From positions 1-42,353 of the forward strand of contig JAAELC010000806.1 in assembly GCA_024227135.1 (NCBI GenBank): DNA of 42,353 nucleotides. Direction: 5' to 3'. Every line of letters starts with the position of its first letter. Position 1 is the stretch's first letter. Positions 38,617 through 42,353 of this stretch are shown in pieces. This stretch comes from Gammaproteobacteria bacterium (GTDB lineage Bacteria > Pseudomonadota > Gammaproteobacteria > Chromatiales > Chromatiaceae). The notes under the pieces are model-generated. The model made no database searches, was not told where the DNA came from, and saw nothing but the letters and a program-made list of their open reading frames with translations. The position numbers and the translations under genes were made by a program.

Positions 38617-38682
38617 TGCCGGTCTTGCCGAGTGTGACAAGTTACAGCCAGCGGGCCGGTGGCAGAGCACACAGAGACACTA

Positions 38683-39651
38683 TCACTGGGGGCATTTTGT
38701 CTGCGTAGATTCATTGAGCTTCAAGGTTCCGGTCAGTTCGCTGACCGATTTGAAACCATGGTACTCTAAGTAATCGACGATTCCCTGGTTGACTTTAATG
38801 CATATCAACGGATCGTAGAATAAAGCGGTGCCGATACCGACGGCAGTGGCCCCCGCAATGAGAAATTCCAGCGCGTCTTCTGCGGTATTGACGCCTCCCT
38901 GCCCGATAATGGGGATGGCGTGATTGCGACATACTTGATACACCTGCTGTACCTTCAATAGTGCCACCGGTTTGATGGCCGGTCCTGATAATCCTCCCTG
39001 GTTGTTGCCGATAACGGGTGAGCGGGTATGGATATCGATGGCCATCCCCATCAGCGTATTGATGACAGAAAATGCGTCGGTTCCGGCTTCTATACAGCCT
39101 CTGGCATTACCTGCGATATCCGTCTGGTTCGGGGACAGCTTGGTAATCAGGGGTTTGGTGGTCACTCGGCGACAAGCCTCCACCACCCGGGCGGACATGG
39201 CCGGATCGTTGCCAAAGGCGACTCCACCCTCCTTGACATTGGGGCAGGAAATGTTGATTTCGATGGCATCGATCGGGGAATCATCGAAACGTCGTGTCAC
39301 CTCTTCGTATTCTTCCACTGTGGAGCCGGATACATTGGCGATGAAGCGGGTTTCGGTAAAATCCAGGCTGGGAAGAATTTCATCGACCACTTTGTGGACC
39401 CCGGGGTTTTGCAGTCCTATGGCATTGAGCATACCTTCCGGCGTTTCAAAGACCCGATGGGGACTGTTTCCGAGCCGAGGTTCCAGGGTGGTGCCTTTAA
39501 GGCAGACTGCACCGACATCCCGGTTCGAAAAACCCTCAATCCGGGTATACTCTTCGCCGAATCCAACGCACCCTGAAAGCAGCACCAGGGGGGTGTCAAA
39601 TCTCAGGCCGCAAAAGTCGATGGCGAGTGGTGAGTTCGGGGTATTGGTCAT
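38683..39651 (-). CDS. pyrD: Dihydroorotate dehydrogenase, class 1B-like
   Basis: It oxidises dihydroorotate to orotate in pyrimidine synthesis. The 322-residue protein has a class 1B-like layout with catalytic Cys136 in INISCPNVKEGG (class 1 uses Cys, class 2 uses Ser), FMN-binding segments SGCVGFG and KGTT near the N-terminus, GNNQGGLSGPAIKP, and the phosphate-binding GQGGVNTAEDALEF and GTALFYDP. Class 1B enzymes normally pair with the Fe-S/FAD subunit PyrK, but no pyrK is adjacent. Most gammaproteobacteria use the class 2 membrane enzyme instead, so its setting is unusual. Confidence 0.9.
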   Translation of the reverse strand: MTNTPNSPLAIDFCGLRFDTPLVLLSGCVGFGEEYTRIEGFSNRDVGAVCLKGTTLEPRLGNSPHRVFETPEGMLNAIGLQNPGVHKVVDEILPSLDFTETRFIANVSGSTVEEYEEVTRRFDDSPIDAIEINISCPNVKEGGVAFGNDPAMSARVVEACRRVTTKPLITKLSPNQTDIAGNARGCIEAGTDAFSVINTLMGMAIDIHTRSPVIGNNQGGLSGPAIKPVALLKVQQVYQVCRNHAIPIIGQGGVNTAEDALEFLIAGATAVGIGTALFYDPLICIKVNQGIVDYLEYHGFKSVSELTGTLKLNESTQTKCPQ

Positions 39652-39962
39652 TATGCGCGAGTCCGGTCTGGAGGTTATCGAGTTCTGATCAGAAACCTGA
39701 GGCAGTGATTGAACACTGGTCGTTTTTTGGGACGGAGCCGACCAGGGTATTATTCAGTTAACCCCATACTTTAAACAATCAGTTAAGGGATTTCATGGGT
39801 TAATTCGTATTCGGGACGACACTGTTTCCGGGGCTATCCGGGATGTACTGTTCAAAGGGGGCCGGACTGCGGCCAATATCTCTGGGCTGACTGTCTGCCC
39901 GTTGGTGTAGAATGGGCGGCTGCCTGACCCGGGATCGATGGATATCCACACTAAACCCGACT
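39652..39962. other. Divergent gap between pyrD and trmL
   Basis: No gene is visible. It should hold the promoters for both directions; TAGAAT at 39908-39913 is a candidate -10 for trmL, with only a weak upstream -35. Confidence 0.4.
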
Positions 39963-40436
39963 ATGACCACTTTACTCAATATCGTTCTCTACGAACCCGA
40001 AATCCCACCCAACACTGGTAATGTGATTCGATTGGCTGCCAATATCGGTGCTTCGCTGCATCTGATACATCCTCTGGGATTTGAACTGAGTGAGAAGGCA
40101 CTGCGGCGGGCCGGCCTGGATTACCACCACCTCGTCAGGGTTCAGGAACACCGGGATTACAGCAGTTTTCTCCAGAACGCCCGGCCGGACCGTTTGTTTG
40201 CATTCAGCACCCGTGGATCGACTCCTTACACCGAACCCCATTATCAGTCCGGAGACTATCTTATGTTCGGGCCGGAAACCCGCGGGCTTCTGGAGAAGGT
40301 CAGGAATGAGATTCGACCCTGTAGTTTACTTCGGATACCGATGCAGCCGGGCAATAGGAGTATCAACCTCTCCAACAGCGTCGCACTGGTTGCCTACGAG
40401 GCCTGGCGCCAGTTGGGTTTTGCGGGGGGGCTCTGA
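39963..40436 (+). CDS. trmL: tRNA (cytidine/uridine-34-2'-O)-methyltransferase TrmL
   Basis: TrmL is a SPOUT methyltransferase that modifies the wobble base of leucine tRNAs. The ATG at 39963 gives 157 residues, the usual length. It starts LLNIVLYEPEIPPNTGNVIR and ends with the knot motif IPMQPGNRSINLSNSVA. The ATG at 39912 would add 17 residues (GGCLTRDRW) unlike the family. Confidence 0.95.
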   Translation: MTTLLNIVLYEPEIPPNTGNVIRLAANIGASLHLIHPLGFELSEKALRRAGLDYHHLVRVQEHRDYSSFLQNARPDRLFAFSTRGSTPYTEPHYQSGDYLMFGPETRGLLEKVRNEIRPCSLLRIPMQPGNRSINLSNSVALVAYEAWRQLGFAGGL

Positions 40437-40551
40437 GGGGAGCATTGTTTTCGTCAAGACGCCTCAGAAAAACCGGCCGGGGCTGTTCTTGAAGGGTGCA
40501 GGGGTAAATGATCAAATACTGTTTCAGAGTGCCTGAGTCAAGGATATACAG

Positions 40552-40956
40552 ATGCTTAGCGAAATTATCAAACCCAGATTCCTCGAAACCGATGCGCTGG
40601 GGCACATAAACAACACGATAATACCGAACTGGTTCGAAGGTGCGCGAGATCCGGTTTTTCGGTGGTTCACCTCCGACCTGAATGTGCGGAATTGGCGTTT
40701 GATTCTGGCCAGAATCGATGTTGAGTTTCACGGGGAACTGTTTTATGAGCATCCGGTCGAACTCCGCACCTATATCGGACGCGTAGGTAACTCGTCTTTC
40801 GATGTGTATCAGGAGGCCTGGCAGCATGGGGAGAACTGTGCGTCCGGTACCGCGGTTCTGGTGCACTACGATTTCGGGTCAAAGCGTTCGCTTCCCCTGC
40901 CGGAAGAGATCAAAAACGCCATGCAGGAGCATTTGTACCCGATAACATCAGGATGA
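40552..40956 (+). CDS. Hotdog-fold acyl-CoA thioesterase (YbgC/FadM-like)
   Basis: This 134-residue single-domain protein has the 4HBT motif ETDALGHINNTIIPNWFEGAR, in which the Asp (in the ETD of this motif) is the usual catalytic residue. Members hydrolyse acyl-CoA thioesters in the cytoplasm; the chain-length preference is not visible. Its ATG follows AAGGATAT 12 bases upstream. It is downstream of trmL in the same direction by 115 bp, and convergent with gpsA. Confidence 0.88.
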   Translation: MLSEIIKPRFLETDALGHINNTIIPNWFEGARDPVFRWFTSDLNVRNWRLILARIDVEFHGELFYEHPVELRTYIGRVGNSSFDVYQEAWQHGENCASGTAVLVHYDFGSKRSLPLPEEIKNAMQEHLYPITSG

Positions 40957-40976
40957 TACTCCGTCGATCTGATATT

Positions 40977-41008
40977 GACGCGATAAGCGACTTCCTTTGA
41001 TTCGCGTC
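40977..41008. terminator. Weak inverted repeat between convergent genes
   Basis: GACGCGA (40977-40983) and TCGCGTC (41002-41008) can pair over an 18-nt loop between the thioesterase and gpsA stop codons. No T tract follows closely, so this is a poor terminator candidate. Confidence 0.3.
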
Positions 41009-41078
41009 CTGCACGGGCGATGATTTCTGGCAGAAAGCAGACCGGGAAATTTTTTGGGACTGCATGGAGTACCCCTGA

Positions 41079-42086
41079 TCAACCCACCTCTCTTTTATGG
41101 CGTCGCTCCTGCAGATTCTGTACCGCCTGTCTGGGGGACAACCCTTCGTAGAGCACTCTATAGGTTTGTTCCGTAATGGGCATATCAACATTGAGCCTGC
41201 GGGCTTCAAAACAGATCTCCCGGGCGGTCATTACACCTTCCACTTCCTGGGCGATCTCCTGGCGAGCTTGCTCAATGGTTTGCCCCCTGGCCAGAGCGAG
41301 ACCCATGCGCCGGTTTCGTGACTGGTCATCGGTACAGGTCAATACCAGGTCGCCCAGCCCCCCAAGACCCATCAAGGTTTCAGATTTACCACCCAGTGCG
41401 AGACCGAAACGAATAATCTCGGCCAGCCCCCGGGTAATGAGTGCCGACCGGGTATTGGCTCCAAAGCCAAGTCCATCGGCGATACCCGCCGCGATGGCCA
41501 TCACGTTCTTGGCTGCTCCGCCGACCTCCAGCCCAATCAGATCATCGCTGGTATAGGGACGAAAACTGTCACTGTGCAGATAGCGGACGAGTTGATCGGC
41601 ATGGTCGGGATCATTGGATGCAATCGTGATAGCCGTGGGAAACCCCCGGGCAACTTCCCCGGCGAAACTCGGTCCGGAGATGACAGCTATCGATTGGGAA
41701 CCCAGGACTTCTGAAACCACATGGTGCATTAAATGACCGGATTCAGGCTCCAGTCCTTTGGTGGCCCAGCTTAACGGTACCGATGGATCAATCCAGGGAC
41801 GGGCAGACTCGAGTACCTGCCGGAATGCATGGCTGGGCACGGCCACCAGTACTTCCTTGACTCCATCGAGTGAGGCAGCTAGATCAGCGGTTGCGTGCAA
41901 TGTCCCAGGGAAAGGAATTCCAGGGAGGAATTCCTTATTTTCGTGGTCTCTCTGCAGATTGTCCGCGTGGGCTTGCAGATGACTCCAGAGTCTGATCTGG
42001 GCACCGTTGGAACTGAGCAGGATGGCCAATGCGGTACCCCAGGATCCGGCACCCAGAACGGCAATGGCAGGTAATTGAGAATTCAA
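41079..42086 (-). CDS. gpsA: Glycerol-3-phosphate dehydrogenase [NAD(P)+]
   Basis: GpsA reduces dihydroxyacetone phosphate to sn-glycerol 3-phosphate, the backbone of phospholipids. The 335-residue protein has the Rossmann GAGSWG motif (residues 12-17), the catalytic Lys in GGAAKNVMAIAAGIADGLGFG, and the conserved SGPSFAGEVARG and GLGDLVLTCTDDQSRNRRMG segments. In many gammaproteobacteria secB precedes gpsA, but no secB is seen in the bases upstream, which run to the window edge. The gene is convergent with the hotdog thioesterase. Confidence 0.97.
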   Translation of the reverse strand: MNSQLPAIAVLGAGSWGTALAILLSSNGAQIRLWSHLQAHADNLQRDHENKEFLPGIPFPGTLHATADLAASLDGVKEVLVAVPSHAFRQVLESARPWIDPSVPLSWATKGLEPESGHLMHHVVSEVLGSQSIAVISGPSFAGEVARGFPTAITIASNDPDHADQLVRYLHSDSFRPYTSDDLIGLEVGGAAKNVMAIAAGIADGLGFGANTRSALITRGLAEIIRFGLALGGKSETLMGLGGLGDLVLTCTDDQSRNRRMGLALARGQTIEQARQEIAQEVEGVMTAREICFEARRLNVDMPITEQTYRVLYEGLSPRQAVQNLQERRHKREVG

Positions 42087-42353
42087 GTGAGGGTTATCTC
42101 CGGTCTTTTTCGTCGAAAGACAATGCGCTGAGAAGCTGATTACGTTCCGTTGGTGGGACTGCCAGGGGAGAGAGTGAACCCTACAATTGCCCTGGTGATT
42201 CGGGATGGGAACATCTCAGTAATTCAGATAACCAGGGTGCTCAATGGGTCATGCACCCCGATTGCTCTCTGAATCCTGGCACCAGCGTCTGCCTTGAAGC
42301 GGGCCTAGGGGCCTGTCCGAGAATAGCAAAATTCGTGTTTTCGACAAAATTAA
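42087..42353. other. Right edge without a gene
   Basis: No gene is supported. The last ~50 bases (GGGGCCTGTCCGAGAATA and following) resemble, in reverse orientation and loosely, the sequence near position 60-100, suggesting a dispersed repeat at both ends. The gpsA promoter should be here, but I see no clear hexamers. Confidence 0.35.

Overview
The window is chromosomal DNA of a gammaproteobacterium. The block leuC-leuD-leuB-asd-fimV-truA-trpF-trpB-trpA-accD-folC-dedD-cvpA-purF-metZ follows the order known from Pseudomonas and Chromatiales-type genomes. FimV, a TolC-type porin, LpxD and TrmL fit a Gram-negative gammaproteobacterium. The moderate-to-high GC content and the decayed genes would suit a sulfur-oxidiser-like Chromatiales relative, but that placement is inference; no sulfur or carbon fixation gene is present to confirm it.

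Layout. 1-759 has no gene but several inverted repeats. 760-6260 encodes a very large secreted modular protein: a seven-bladed EAR/EPTP propeller, Ig-like and jelly-roll-like domains, calcium-binding thrombospondin-type-3 repeats and a C-terminal LVSF-type module. It is split by a one-base deletion inside blade 2. 6340-6476 is a 26-bp-periodic repeat between convergent genes. 6514-8334 (-) is an exporter-type ABC transporter, followed by the relic of an M23 peptidase gene. 8951-13944 holds tolC, aroC, an MFS transporter and a stand-alone lpxD. 13971-18366 is a LysR regulator divergent from leuCDB. 18397-33914 is the housekeeping block: asd, fimV, truA, trpFBA, accD, folC, dedD, cvpA, purF, metZ and a small methyltransferase. 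34000-39651 is mostly on the minus strand: CNNM/CorC, a broken endonuclease V gene, a TlpA-like thioredoxin, a cyclic-nucleotide-fold/HDOD protein and a class 1B-like PyrD. 39963-42086 has trmL and a hotdog thioesterase facing gpsA.

How the genes work together. leuCDB carry out the last steps of leucine synthesis. asd feeds the aspartate family and metZ makes homocysteine. aroC supplies chorismate, and trpFBA finish tryptophan. accD, lpxD, gpsA and the thioesterase relate to lipids and the envelope; folC, purF and pyrD to folate and nucleotides; fimV, dedD and tolC to the cell envelope.

I found no CRISPR array, intact transposase, tRNA, rRNA or defence system, and nothing I would call a new biological system. 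The most unusual features are the frameshifted propeller protein, a pair of neighbouring minus-strand reading frames interrupted at the same nine-base motif (one is endonuclease V), a perfect 40-bp direct repeat just ahead of trpF, the 26-bp-periodic repeat, and PyrD class 1B and LpxD genes outside their usual settings.
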